A stretch of 64,000 nucleotides of DNA, from positions 62,001 to 126,000 of the forward strand of contig NZ_JADEWO010000008.1 in assembly GCF_015207605.1 (NCBI RefSeq), written 5' to 3'. This DNA comes from Oculatella sp. LEGE 06141 (GTDB lineage: Bacteria; Cyanobacteriota; Cyanobacteriia; Elainellales; Elainellaceae). The notes beneath the pieces were generated by a model that did no database searches, had not been told where the DNA came from, and worked only from the letters and a program-made list of their open reading frames with translations. Position 1 is the first letter of the stretch; each line of letters opens with the position of its first letter. Positions 9,352 through 18,611 of the stretch are shown here, one piece after another. The translations under genes were made by a program, and so were the position numbers.

Positions 9352-12300
9352 TTACTTTATGCGCTTGACTCGTCGTTGCTGCATTCGCTGTTTGCCCTGT
9401 TGACGTGCTTCGATGTGGTGGGCATTCGACGATGCTAATTGTTCACCAGGTTGATGATTGGATAGGTTACGGAATTGGCTGAGATGTTGAGCGATCGCAT
9501 GAATCGTCGGATACCGAAATAAATCAAGAATAGATAAGTCTGCCTGCAACTGGGAGCGGAGTCGAGTATTCACTTGAATTAATAACAGGGAGTGCCCCCC
9601 CAACTCAAAGAAGTTATCGTGGATACCCACCGTTTCCAGTTGCAGTACCTCTTGCCAAATCTGGGCGATCGCCTGCTCTAACTCCGTTTGCGGCATGATA
9701 TACGCCGTATCTAAGTTGGGGCGAATGGTTTGTGGCAAGGGCAATGCGCGGCGATCGATTTTGCCATTGGGAGTCAGCGGCATCGCATCCAGGGGCACAA
9801 AGACAGAGGGAATCATGTACTCTGGCAGTCGATTGGACAGGAAGTCATACAAATGGCTGACAGAACTTTCTGCGGTTGCATCAGCCACGACATACGCTAC
9901 CAATCGCTTATATCCCTGTTCATCGTCCAGAGCTACGACCACCGTTTCCCGAATGCCGGGATATTGACTCAGTGCGGCTTCCACGTCTCCTAACTCAATC
10001 CGAAAGCCCCGCACTTTCACCTGATGATCCAGTCGTCCCAAAAATTCAATTGTGCCATCGGGTCGATACCGGGCAAGATCGCCCGTTTTATAAAGTCTTG
10101 AAGATTGAAGAGGGGTAACGGTCACAGACAGAGAATCGGTCTGCCGTTTATCGTTTGCCTTTAAAAACGGATTGGGAATAAATTTTTCTGCCGTTAAGTC
10201 GGGTCGATTCCAATAGCCCCGTGCCAGCCCCACTCCGCCAATATGTACCTCACCTGGAACACCGATAGGGACTGGGTTGCCAGCTTTATCCAATAGATCA
10301 ATTTGCGTATTGGCAATGGGTCGTCCAATGGGGACGCTACTGCCTGTGTCTTGTCGTTGGCAGGTCCAATGGGTCACATCGATCGCTGCTTCTGTCGGTC
10401 CATAGAGGTTGTGCAGTGCGGCAGGTAATCGCTCTAAACATCGATGCTGTAACTCGGTCGATAATGCCTCACCGCTGCACATCATTTGTCGCACATTGCG
10501 ACAGTCCGAGAGGTTGGGTTCCTCCAGAAATATCTGCAACATGGACGGTACAAAGTGAAGGGTGGTAATGCGTTCTGCTGCAATCAGTCGAGCCAGGTAT
10601 GTACTGTCCTGATGACCACCGGGCTTTGCCACGACCAATCGTGCTCCTGTCATTAATGTCCACAGAAACTCCCACACGGAGACATCAAAACTGAAGGGTG
10701 TCTTTTGCAGTACACAGTCGATTGGCGTTAGGTGATACGCCTCCTGCATCCACCGCAGGCGATTGCAAAGTCCCACGTGGGTATTCATTGCACCTTTGGG
10801 CTGTCCAGTGGAGCCGGACGTATAAATGACATAGGCCAGATGGTTGAGGGTAACGCTGCTTTGAGGATTTGTAGTGGGATAGGCGGCGATCGCCTCCCAG
10901 TCGCCATCCAGACAAATGCAGTGTGCAGGCACTTCGGGCAAAGCGTGAACGAATCGTGCCTGGGTGAGGAGAATGGGCACCTGGGCATCCCGCAACATAA
11001 AAGCAAGTCGCTCGGATGGATAGGTCGGATCAATCGGCACATAGGCTCCCCCCGCCTTTAAAACCGCAAGAATGCCAATCACCATCTCTAGCGATCGCTC
11101 CAAGCACAGCCCCACCAGGGTATCGGGCTGCAATCCCTGCGCCTGGAGGTAGTGAGCCAGTTGATTGGCGCGATGATTTAATTCTCGATAGGTAAGCTGT
11201 TGGTTTTCAAAGGTGAGGGCGATCGCATCGGGGGTCTGCTTCACCTGCGCTTCAATGAGGTGATGAATACAGCTGTTATCATCGTACTCCCGTGTGGTTT
11301 GATTCCACGCCACCACTAACTGGTGGTACTCCTCCGGGGTGAGCAGTGAAAGATCAGACAAACGCTGCTGAGGATTGGCAACAATACTTTCCAGCAACGT
11401 TTGAAAGTGACTGACCAAACGGGCAATCGTGGGTTGATCAAACAAATCGGTACTGTACTCAACCTGCCCTTTCATTCCCGACTCTGAATCCACTAAATTC
11501 AGGCGCAGTTCAAATTTGGCCGTTTCGTTATCTAACAACAGGGGGTGAACCGTGAGATTATCCAGAGCCAGCGGTTGTAATGGGGCAAGCTGAAAGTCGA
11601 GCTTTGCCTGGAATAATGGCACCATCTGGCTGAGATCCCGTTCTGGCTTGAGCGCTTCGACCAGCCGTTCAAAGGGAAGGTCTTGATGGGCGTAGGCTCC
11701 CATTAAGACGTCGCGTACTCGCTGCAAGAGTTCCAGAAAGGTAGGGTTACCCGATAGCCGAGTGCGTAACACAAGTGTATTCACCAACAGGCCAATTAAG
11801 CTTTCCGTTTCAACTCGATTGCGGTTGGCAATATCGGTGCCGACAACAATATCCTCCTGGTGGCTGTAACGCTGGAGTAAAACCGTGAACCCTGCCAGTA
11901 AAACCGTAAACAACGTCACACCCGATCGCACACTTAGGGCTTTCAGCGCATCGGATAATGGCTTAGAAAGGGCAATCGGATACCTGGCACCTTGAAAGGT
12001 GGGCACTGCCGGACGGGGGCGATCGCTCGGTAAGTTCAGTACGGGCAGGGCGTTCAACTGCTGTCGCCAGTAGGCTAATTGTTTCTCAAGTTCGGCTCCT
12101 TGCAACCACTGCCGCTGCCAGACCGCAAAATCTGCATATTGAATCGGCAGAGGCGAGAGGGGGGAGGGCTGTTGCCGAGAAAAGGCTTCATAGAGTTGCG
12201 TCAACTCCTGAATAAAGATACCCAGTGACCAGCGATCGGCAATGATATGGTGCATGGTCACTAACAAGACATGCTCCGTGTGATCCAGCTTCAGGAGCCT

Positions 12301-12786
12301 GAGCCGCAGCAACGGCTGTGCCAGATCAAAGACCCAACGCGCTTCCTGATGGGCTAACCGCTGTACTTCAAGTTCTCGATCGGCAACGTGGCTCAGGTCG
12401 TGAGTCGCCAATGAAGTTGTCGATACAGGCGCAACGATCTGAATCGGTTGTCCCTCTGGATTCGTCGCAAAGGTGGTGTGCAGGGTGTCATGACGCTGAA
12501 TGATTTCCTGGAGGGCTTGCTCCAGTACTGGCACGCGCAACGTTCCGTACAACCGCAATCCGCTAAACACGTTATATGAACTGGGATTCAGATCCAGTTG
12601 ATGGATAAACCACAGCCGTTGTTGTGCAAACGACAGGGGAGCTTCATTGATCGGGGAAAGGGGCGATCGCTGTGGAATCCCGGTTGGAGATGATAGGCTT
12701 AGTCCCCGTTGTTGCAGGCGCTTTTCCAGGAGCGATCGCTGCTCTGGCGAAAGGGCTGCCAGTTGTCGAGCCAGCTCATTCATCAT
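9352..12786 (-). CDS. Nonribosomal peptide synthetase, one module C-A-PCP, predicted Ser
   Basis: 1144 residues. After a short helical N-terminus (MMNELARQLAALSPEQRSLL, likely a docking element) come a condensation domain, an adenylation domain (YTSGSTGQPKG, about 657) and a carrier domain (ELGGHSLLLIQ, about 1062). The binding-pocket code read by alignment to GrsA is D-V-W-H-M-S-L-I-D, matching the known serine code DVWHLSLID except for a conservative change. The condensation motif is HHIIADR rather than HHxxxDG: both His and Asp are kept but the closing Gly is Arg. No epimerase domain is present, so an L-residue is expected. The start ATG lies 4 bp after the monooxygenase stop, implying co-translation. 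The protein ends in a basic Gln/Arg-rich tail. It would accept the ketide made by the PKS at 13935-18554. Confidence 0.95.
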   Translation of the reverse strand: MMNELARQLAALSPEQRSLLEKRLQQRGLSLSSPTGIPQRSPLSPINEAPLSFAQQRLWFIHQLDLNPSSYNVFSGLRLYGTLRVPVLEQALQEIIQRHDTLHTTFATNPEGQPIQIVAPVSTTSLATHDLSHVADRELEVQRLAHQEARWVFDLAQPLLRLRLLKLDHTEHVLLVTMHHIIADRWSLGIFIQELTQLYEAFSRQQPSPLSPLPIQYADFAVWQRQWLQGAELEKQLAYWRQQLNALPVLNLPSDRPRPAVPTFQGARYPIALSKPLSDALKALSVRSGVTLFTVLLAGFTVLLQRYSHQEDIVVGTDIANRNRVETESLIGLLVNTLVLRTRLSGNPTFLELLQRVRDVLMGAYAHQDLPFERLVEALKPERDLSQMVPLFQAKLDFQLAPLQPLALDNLTVHPLLLDNETAKFELRLNLVDSESGMKGQVEYSTDLFDQPTIARLVSHFQTLLESIVANPQQRLSDLSLLTPEEYHQLVVAWNQTTREYDDNSCIHHLIEAQVKQTPDAIALTFENQQLTYRELNHRANQLAHYLQAQGLQPDTLVGLCLERSLEMVIGILAVLKAGGAYVPIDPTYPSERLAFMLRDAQVPILLTQARFVHALPEVPAHCICLDGDWEAIAAYPTTNPQSSVTLNHLAYVIYTSGSTGQPKGAMNTHVGLCNRLRWMQEAYHLTPIDCVLQKTPFSFDVSVWEFLWTLMTGARLVVAKPGGHQDSTYLARLIAAERITTLHFVPSMLQIFLEEPNLSDCRNVRQMMCSGEALSTELQHRCLERLPAALHNLYGPTEAAIDVTHWTCQRQDTGSSVPIGRPIANTQIDLLDKAGNPVPIGVPGEVHIGGVGLARGYWNRPDLTAEKFIPNPFLKANDKRQTDSLSVTVTPLQSSRLYKTGDLARYRPDGTIEFLGRLDHQVKVRGFRIELGDVEAALSQYPGIRETVVVALDDEQGYKRLVAYVVADATAESSVSHLYDFLSNRLPEYMIPSVFVPLDAMPLTPNGKIDRRALPLPQTIRPNLDTAYIMPQTELEQAIAQIWQEVLQLETVGIHDNFFELGGHSLLLIQVNTRLRSQLQADLSILDLFRYPTIHAIAQHLSQFRNLSNHQPGEQLASSNAHHIEARQQGKQRMQQRRVKRIK

Positions 12787-12790
12787 ACGA

Positions 12791-13855
12791 TTAACCCATT
12801 ACGGCTACGGTTTTGCGATTGCAGGTCTCTTTCAGGGCATGGAGATGGGGCAGAGCCGCCATGACCGCATCAATGTTGGGATCGAAATCAATGAGGCAGG
12901 CCACTTCATCCACTCCCGCTTGCTGGAGGCGATCGATCATTGGTAGACAGGTAGCCTGGGAGCCAATCAGGGTTCTGCCTTTCAGCCAGCCTTCATAGGC
13001 AAAGGCCAGCAGACTATCAATGTCGGCATTTGAAAGTGACTTGAGATCAATCTTCAAGTTCAACCCTTTGGCTAAATGCTCCAGTAAGTCCAAATGCGTT
13101 TTTAAGTAATTGCAAAACGGCTCTCTCACCTGTTCTTTAACCGTCTCGAAATCCTCTCCTACAAACGTATGGAGCATCATCGCTACCTTGCCCTGCTGCG
13201 GATCATGCCCATGCTCTCTGCGGGCTTGCCGATACAGTGAAATATGCTTCGCCACTTCCTCCAGCGTGCCGGACAGCAGCGAGGTCAGAACATTCGCGCC
13301 CAGTTTGCCTGCTTCGATATACGTGTTGGGCGACTGGCAGACAATCCAGGTTGGAAATTCGGACTGCAAGGGTCGGGGAAAGGTTTTCACTGGAATCCGC
13401 TGACCCGATGCCTCATTGAGTTCGACGGATTCCCCCCGCCATAGCCTTTGCACGGTCTGGATACCTCGCCACATGGCGGCTTTGCGATCGCCATACGGTT
13501 CCGTTGACAGGACAAAATCATCCATTGTCCATCCCGATGCAAAGGCGATCGCCACGCGCCCATTTGAGAGGTTATCGACAACGGCCCACTCTTCCGCTAC
13601 CCGTGCCGGATTATGCAGCGGCATCACCACACTGCCTGCCCGCAATTGCAGGTGATGCGTCACCATTGCCAGAGCTGCTCCGGTTACTGATGGATTGGGA
13701 TACAGTCCCCCGAAGGGATGAAAGTGTCGTTCGGGCATCCACAGGGCTGAAAAGCCGTGCTGGTCAGCAAATTGAGCGCTTTCAATCATCAGTCGATAGG
13801 TATCGGGTTGAACGGTTGATCCATCCCCGGAGAAGTAAAACAAACTAAATTCCAT
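12791..13855 (-). CDS. LLM-class flavin-dependent monooxygenase, MupA/Atu3640 type, free-standing
   Basis: 354 residues of luciferase-like fold: it opens MEFSLFYFSGDG, then has ALWMPERHFHPFGG, GSVVMPLHNPARVAEEW and GRVAIAFASGWTMDDF, all typical of the MupA/Atu3640 subfamily that works on carrier-bound chains in NRPS/PKS lines. In microginin and puwainaphycin synthetases a related domain is fused into the megasynthase and is linked to alpha-hydroxylation of the chain; here it is a separate protein. Its place, 79 bp after a PKS with a dead KR and 4 bp before a Ser-loading NRPS, suggests that it oxidises the C2 position of the beta-keto unit on that PKS before condensation. The substrate is inferred from position, not shown. 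FMNH2 would have to come from a reductase encoded elsewhere. Confidence 0.93.
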   Translation of the reverse strand: MEFSLFYFSGDGSTVQPDTYRLMIESAQFADQHGFSALWMPERHFHPFGGLYPNPSVTGAALAMVTHHLQLRAGSVVMPLHNPARVAEEWAVVDNLSNGRVAIAFASGWTMDDFVLSTEPYGDRKAAMWRGIQTVQRLWRGESVELNEASGQRIPVKTFPRPLQSEFPTWIVCQSPNTYIEAGKLGANVLTSLLSGTLEEVAKHISLYRQARREHGHDPQQGKVAMMLHTFVGEDFETVKEQVREPFCNYLKTHLDLLEHLAKGLNLKIDLKSLSNADIDSLLAFAYEGWLKGRTLIGSQATCLPMIDRLQQAGVDEVACLIDFDPNIDAVMAALPHLHALKETCNRKTVAVMG

Positions 13856-13934
13856 AGGTGCAAACTCCTATTGCAATGTTCGTAGATATGAAGCCGTGCC
13901 TCATTTGAGTGAAAACCGCTGTAATAAGTCGGTT

Positions 13935-16900
13935 TCATGAGCCAGAGTGAGATTCTTTGAGGTACCTCTGAACCTCATCCGGCGATAAGTTTTTCACGTC
14001 TTCCAACAGAGCGGCGATCGTCTGCTCGTTCGATGGCGACTGGCTATCGTGAATGACCTGAGCCAATCCGGCAACCGTTGGTGCATCAAACAAAATACTT
14101 TTCAGCGGGAGTTCCACGGCAAACTGCTGCCGCAAACGTGACGTAACCTGAATAGCAAGTAGAGAATGGCCACCCAATTCAAAGAAGTTGTCGTGAATGC
14201 TGACTTGCTCGATGCCCAGTAGCTCTTGCCAGATAACCGCGATCGCCTGCTCCAGTTTGGTGCGGGGGGCTTCATACGGAGTCTGTACATTCGCTCGTGC
14301 CGAGGTGAATGGGCTGGACTGAGGGAGTGAAACGGCCTGTTGCTTCTTCAATCCAACGGGTGAAGGTTGACTCATTCGTTGTGAGAGTGACCCCGTTGAA
14401 ACCACTACCTGTTCGGCTACAGACATGGCTAAAACACGTTCAATAGCCTCCCACACTTCCTGGGGAGTCATGGCCAGATCAAGCGCATCACTGGTTGGAG
14501 ATGTCGGGTCGTGATCTGGCTCGTCCGAGTGCCACGCTTGCCGATTGATACTGAACCAAGGTGTGTGGCTCCTACGATTCAGATGGTTGACCACAGCATC
14601 GACATAGAAATAGCTGGCGGCATAGGTTGCTAATCCCACACCTCCCAAGACACACGCAAGAGAGGATTGAACCAGGCCAAAATCAAGGTGGCGATCGCCC
14701 AGAACCGTTTCCAAGACATGAAGCCCCTGCATTCGGGCAGATAGTTCTGCATCACTATTGGCAGGTGTCACGTCAGCGATCGCTCTAATAGAGTGTGCGG
14801 CATTAATGGCGGGCGTGTAAATTACACCCTGCAAAGAGCCAACCTGCTGCTCAATGTGTGCGATCGCCTGCCGCATTTGCGCTACATCGGTCACGTCTGC
14901 TTCGACCCAGTACACCCGGGCACCTGTTGCTTCTAGGGCTTGCCACTGGTGAATTTGACGGCTCACAGGATCATCTCCAGGGTGGTTTGCAAGCCAGTGT
15001 TGCCATTGCGTGCGGGCTGGCAATCCGGTGTTGCCAACCAGGGAAACGTTCGCCTGCCACCGTTCAATCAAGGACATGGCGAAGGAACATCCCAAGCCAT
15101 GAACTAAATCCCCGGCAATTAAATACGTACCTCCTTTTCGCAGGCGAGACTGACTCGGAGCCGCTGGCAGTGGCATGGGGGCAAAGGTCTGAATCCAACG
15201 ACGCGTTCCTCGATAGGCAACGGTGGTATCACCATCCGGATGAGTGAATTCTGCGAGTAGAGCCTGAATCAGTTGCGTCGCCCACGCATCGTTAGAAGAA
15301 GGGAGGACGACATCAATCACCTGACAGGGAAACTGAGGATATTCCTGTGGAATGACTTTGCAAGCTCCTGAGAGCGTAGCCTTGGCAGGTATCGGAGACT
15401 CGGTGCCCATCACATCCTGTAAATGATGGGTGACAACATGGAGCGACAGGGAATGATGATGGGGCACAAGTGCTTGAGTCAAATAAATTAAGCTATAAAA
15501 CCCACATCGTTGACTGGTTTCATTGTCCGCCTCAGCATCAATACTCCAACAGTGAACCACGCGATGCAGCGGCTGAGTGTGCAGAGCCTGCACCAGTTTT
15601 TCGTACTCTTTAGCCTGGCTGGGATTGAGCGTGTACTGGCGATCGCCATGCTGTGCAAACTGCTCACCGGGTGTCACGGTAATCACCGTTTGTCCGATCT
15701 GCTCCAGTTGACGGGCGAGTTGCTGCCCAAAACCCGTGGCATCGAGCAGCAAGAGCCAGCACGAGGGGGAAGAGGCGATCGCCTGCAAGTCAGATACAAC
15801 CGGAGGGGTGCGCTTCCATGTGGGCAGGTAAAACCAGTTTGAACGATCAGACTGGCGCATGATCAGGCTTGAAGAGGGTTGTTGATCTGGAATAGCGGGC
15901 TGTGGCTCAATCCAATAGCGCTGTCGCTCAAAGGGATAGGTGGGCAACGGCACCCGCTGCCGCCGCTCATGGGCATAGAAGCCTGACCAGTCGATCTCCA
16001 CTCCCCCCAACCATAAGCGTCCCAGGCTTTGCAGCAACAAGGCACTGTCGGATTCCTCCTGCTGCGGATGGCGCAGCGAGGCAAGCACCAGTTGCTCTGC
16101 TGTTGCCTGCTGCTTTGCCAGAGTCGTCAGCGTTCGTCCAGGGCCGACTTCTAACAGAATCTGGCTAGAGTCCTGCACCAGTTCTTTGAGGCATGAGGCA
16201 AACTGCACTGTCTGGCGTAACTGCTCTCCCCAGTAGTGGGGGTCAGTAGCCTGTGCTGCCGTCAGCCAGGTGCCCGTCACATTCGAGAGAACGGGAATCT
16301 GCGGTGGATGCAGTCTCACCTGCTCAACCGCTGCAATCAACGGCTCAACCGCTGGTGCCATCAAGGCAGAGTGAAAGCCGTGGGAGGTATGCAACAGTCG
16401 TGCTTCCACACCTTTGGCAGCCAGTTCAGTAGAGAGAGAGGCGATCGCTCCCTGGCTTCCCGAGACAACCGAGAGCGAAGGCGCATTACTGACCGCCAGG
16501 GTGATGTCTGAACCGAGCCAGGGCTGCAACTGTGCCGCGGATAGCGGCACGGAGAGCATCGCTCCGGTGGGACACTGCTGCATCAACTCTGCCCGCCGCA
16601 CCACCAGGGTTAACGCATCTTCCAGGCAGAACACACCGGCCAAACACGCTGCCACCAGTTCACCAATGCTGTGACCGAGCAAGGCAGCGGGCTGAATGCC
16701 CCAACTCATCCACAGATGCGCCAGAGCGTACTCAACCACAAATAGCGCCGGTTGGGCATAGCGGGTTTGATTGAGCCGTTCACAGTCATGCGTTGCAGCG
16801 GTGGGAAAGAGAATCTCGCGCAGGTCAACGGCCAACGCAGGCAGCAGTAATTGACAGCACGTTTCGACCACGGCTCGAAACGTAGGTTCTGTCTCATACA

Positions 16901-18554
16901 GCTCCTTTGCCATGCCGGGATACTGTGACCCCTGACCGGGGAACAGAAAGGCGATCGCCCGATGCGCTCCGGTGGCCTGACCCGATAGGAGGCGTTGTGG
17001 GTCAGAGGATGCCAGCACCGCACTCGCATCATGGGGCTGACAGACCACCATCCGCCGATGCGCAAAGGCTTGACGACCAACTTGCAGCGTATAGGCGATA
17101 TCGGCCAGATGAGGATGAGGTGAGTGCTGGAGAAGGGTGGCTAAGTTAGCGGTTGCGGTATCTAGAGCCGTCTTTGTTTTGGCAGAGAGCAGTAGCAGTT
17201 GCCAGGGACGAGCGGGCTGCGGGGGTTCACCAGTAGGTGCTTCTTCGAGAACCACATGGGCATTGGTGCCGCCAATGCCGAAGGAACTGACTCCAGCTCG
17301 ACGGGGAATGCCGTTGGATGGCCAGTCTGTGAGTTGAGTATTGACGTAGAAGGGACTGTTGGCGAAGTCGATATGGGGATTGGGTTGCTCGAAATGCAGG
17401 CTGGGTGGGATTTGCCGATGTTGGAGCGCCAAAACAGTTTTAATGAATCCGGCGATACCTGCCGCTGTATCCAGATGTCCTACGTTGGTTTTAACCGAAC
17501 CAATGGCACAAAATCCCGTCTTTTGTGTGCCTGTGCGGACTGCTTGCGTGAGAGCCGCTATTTCAATCGGATCTCCAAGGGTTGTGCCCGTGCCGTGAGC
17601 TTCGATGTAGCGAATACTATCTGGGTCAACTTCGGCAATCTGCTGAGCGGTTCGAATCACGGCGGCCTGACTATCAATGCGGGGAGCCGTATAGCTGACT
17701 TTACTGGCTCCATCATTGTTTAGAGCCGAGCCTTTGATTACAGCATGGATATAGTCACCATCAGCGATCGCATCCTCTAGCCGTTTCAGCACCACCAGCC
17801 CAACGCCATTGCCCGGTACCGTTCCCTGGGCTTGAGCATCAAAGGCGCGACAATGTCCATCGGGTGAGGCAATGCTGCCCTCATGGTGGAGATAGCCGAC
17901 GGTTTGCTGAGCACTGACCGTAATGCCACCCGCCAGTGCCATGTCGCACTCGCCGCTGAGTAAGCTCCGACAGGCTAAGTGAACCGCCACCAGCGATGTC
18001 GAACACGCGGTTTGCACAGTGTGGCTCGGCCCCTGCAAGTTTAATTTGTAGGAGACGCGGGTGCAGGCAAAGTCCTTGTCATTTGCCAGCATAAGCTGAA
18101 AGCGATCGACTGACTTCAGCACCTCTGGATGAGCCACTAAATTCAGCAAATAGCTGTTGAACCCTACCCCGGCATAGACTCCAATTAAACCGCTGTAGGT
18201 GTCTGGATCGTAGCCCGCCTGTTCCAATGCTTCCCATGCCACTTCCAGCAAAATCCGATGCTGCGGGTCAGTAATGGCCGCTTCTTTGGGATTGAAGTCA
18301 AAAAATGGGGCATCAAATAAGTCAACGTCTGCTAGCGTTGCTCTGGCTTTGACATAGTTTGGTTGACGGAACAAGGATGGATCAACCCCAGCGGCCTGCA
18401 ACTGGTCATCGGTAAACCAGGACACTGACTCCACGCCATCCCGAATGTTGTGCCAAAATTCTGTCAAATTTCGAGCGCCGGGAAAGCGTCCCGTCATGCC
18501 GATGACAGCGACTTCTAATCCATTGAGCTGGTTCACGGGTCTGGAATCCTTCAT
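13935..18554 (-). CDS. Type I polyketide synthase module, KS-AT-degenerate KR-ACP
   Basis: About 1539 residues from the ATG at 18554, chosen because the protein then opens MKDSRPVNQLNGLEVAVIG like the sister PKS at 4738-9315. An in-frame ATG (18572) and a TTG (18608, 3 bp after the NRPS stop) are alternatives. KS: Cys in TACSTSLVAVH (about 181), EAHGTGT, NVGHLD. AT: GHSIGELVAA (about 626) with HGFH, best read as malonyl-specific. The KR-like domain is degenerate at three sites: the NADPH loop reads AGDLVHGLG, the catalytic Lys is Arg (ARMQG), and the Asn after the active-site Tyr is Tyr (YAASY). A beta-ketone should therefore remain. ACP: ELGGHSLLAIQ (about 1459). The C-terminus (LLEDVKNLSPDEVQ) is shared with the other PKS that feeds an NRPS. 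It would extend the Gly loaded by the preceding NRPS. Confidence 0.93.
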   Translation of the reverse strand: MKDSRPVNQLNGLEVAVIGMTGRFPGARNLTEFWHNIRDGVESVSWFTDDQLQAAGVDPSLFRQPNYVKARATLADVDLFDAPFFDFNPKEAAITDPQHRILLEVAWEALEQAGYDPDTYSGLIGVYAGVGFNSYLLNLVAHPEVLKSVDRFQLMLANDKDFACTRVSYKLNLQGPSHTVQTACSTSLVAVHLACRSLLSGECDMALAGGITVSAQQTVGYLHHEGSIASPDGHCRAFDAQAQGTVPGNGVGLVVLKRLEDAIADGDYIHAVIKGSALNNDGASKVSYTAPRIDSQAAVIRTAQQIAEVDPDSIRYIEAHGTGTTLGDPIEIAALTQAVRTGTQKTGFCAIGSVKTNVGHLDTAAGIAGFIKTVLALQHRQIPPSLHFEQPNPHIDFANSPFYVNTQLTDWPSNGIPRRAGVSSFGIGGTNAHVVLEEAPTGEPPQPARPWQLLLLSAKTKTALDTATANLATLLQHSPHPHLADIAYTLQVGRQAFAHRRMVVCQPHDASAVLASSDPQRLLSGQATGAHRAIAFLFPGQGSQYPGMAKELYETEPTFRAVVETCCQLLLPALAVDLREILFPTAATHDCERLNQTRYAQPALFVVEYALAHLWMSWGIQPAALLGHSIGELVAACLAGVFCLEDALTLVVRRAELMQQCPTGAMLSVPLSAAQLQPWLGSDITLAVSNAPSLSVVSGSQGAIASLSTELAAKGVEARLLHTSHGFHSALMAPAVEPLIAAVEQVRLHPPQIPVLSNVTGTWLTAAQATDPHYWGEQLRQTVQFASCLKELVQDSSQILLEVGPGRTLTTLAKQQATAEQLVLASLRHPQQEESDSALLLQSLGRLWLGGVEIDWSGFYAHERRQRVPLPTYPFERQRYWIEPQPAIPDQQPSSSLIMRQSDRSNWFYLPTWKRTPPVVSDLQAIASSPSCWLLLLDATGFGQQLARQLEQIGQTVITVTPGEQFAQHGDRQYTLNPSQAKEYEKLVQALHTQPLHRVVHCWSIDAEADNETSQRCGFYSLIYLTQALVPHHHSLSLHVVTHHLQDVMGTESPIPAKATLSGACKVIPQEYPQFPCQVIDVVLPSSNDAWATQLIQALLAEFTHPDGDTTVAYRGTRRWIQTFAPMPLPAAPSQSRLRKGGTYLIAGDLVHGLGCSFAMSLIERWQANVSLVGNTGLPARTQWQHWLANHPGDDPVSRQIHQWQALEATGARVYWVEADVTDVAQMRQAIAHIEQQVGSLQGVIYTPAINAAHSIRAIADVTPANSDAELSARMQGLHVLETVLGDRHLDFGLVQSSLACVLGGVGLATYAASYFYVDAVVNHLNRRSHTPWFSINRQAWHSDEPDHDPTSPTSDALDLAMTPQEVWEAIERVLAMSVAEQVVVSTGSLSQRMSQPSPVGLKKQQAVSLPQSSPFTSARANVQTPYEAPRTKLEQAIAVIWQELLGIEQVSIHDNFFELGGHSLLAIQVTSRLRQQFAVELPLKSILFDAPTVAGLAQVIHDSQSPSNEQTIAALLEDVKNLSPDEVQRYLKESHSGS
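15904..17408 (-). repeat. 1.5-kb near-identical tract, copy A (end of KS to post-AT linker)
   Basis: This 1505-bp stretch matches 30426-31930 with a constant offset of 14522 bp. I counted about 19 substitutions and no net indel, roughly 98.7% identity. The last 350 bp or so (17052-17408) are identical. Identity ends sharply at both sides, where the two PKS genes become ordinary paralogues. The tract covers the end of the KS, the KS-AT linker, the whole AT and the post-AT linker ending at the ERQRYWIEP motif. Confidence 0.93.
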
Positions 18555-18611
18555 GGGATATAAAACAAACATTTCATCGAGCTGAGATTCGTTGAAACTG
18601 CGTCCCAACCG

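Noticed and set aside
17199-17723. 174-codon plus-strand frame
   Set aside because: Antisense to a KS domain with intact catalytic motifs; part of it recurs in copy B only because the DNA is duplicated.
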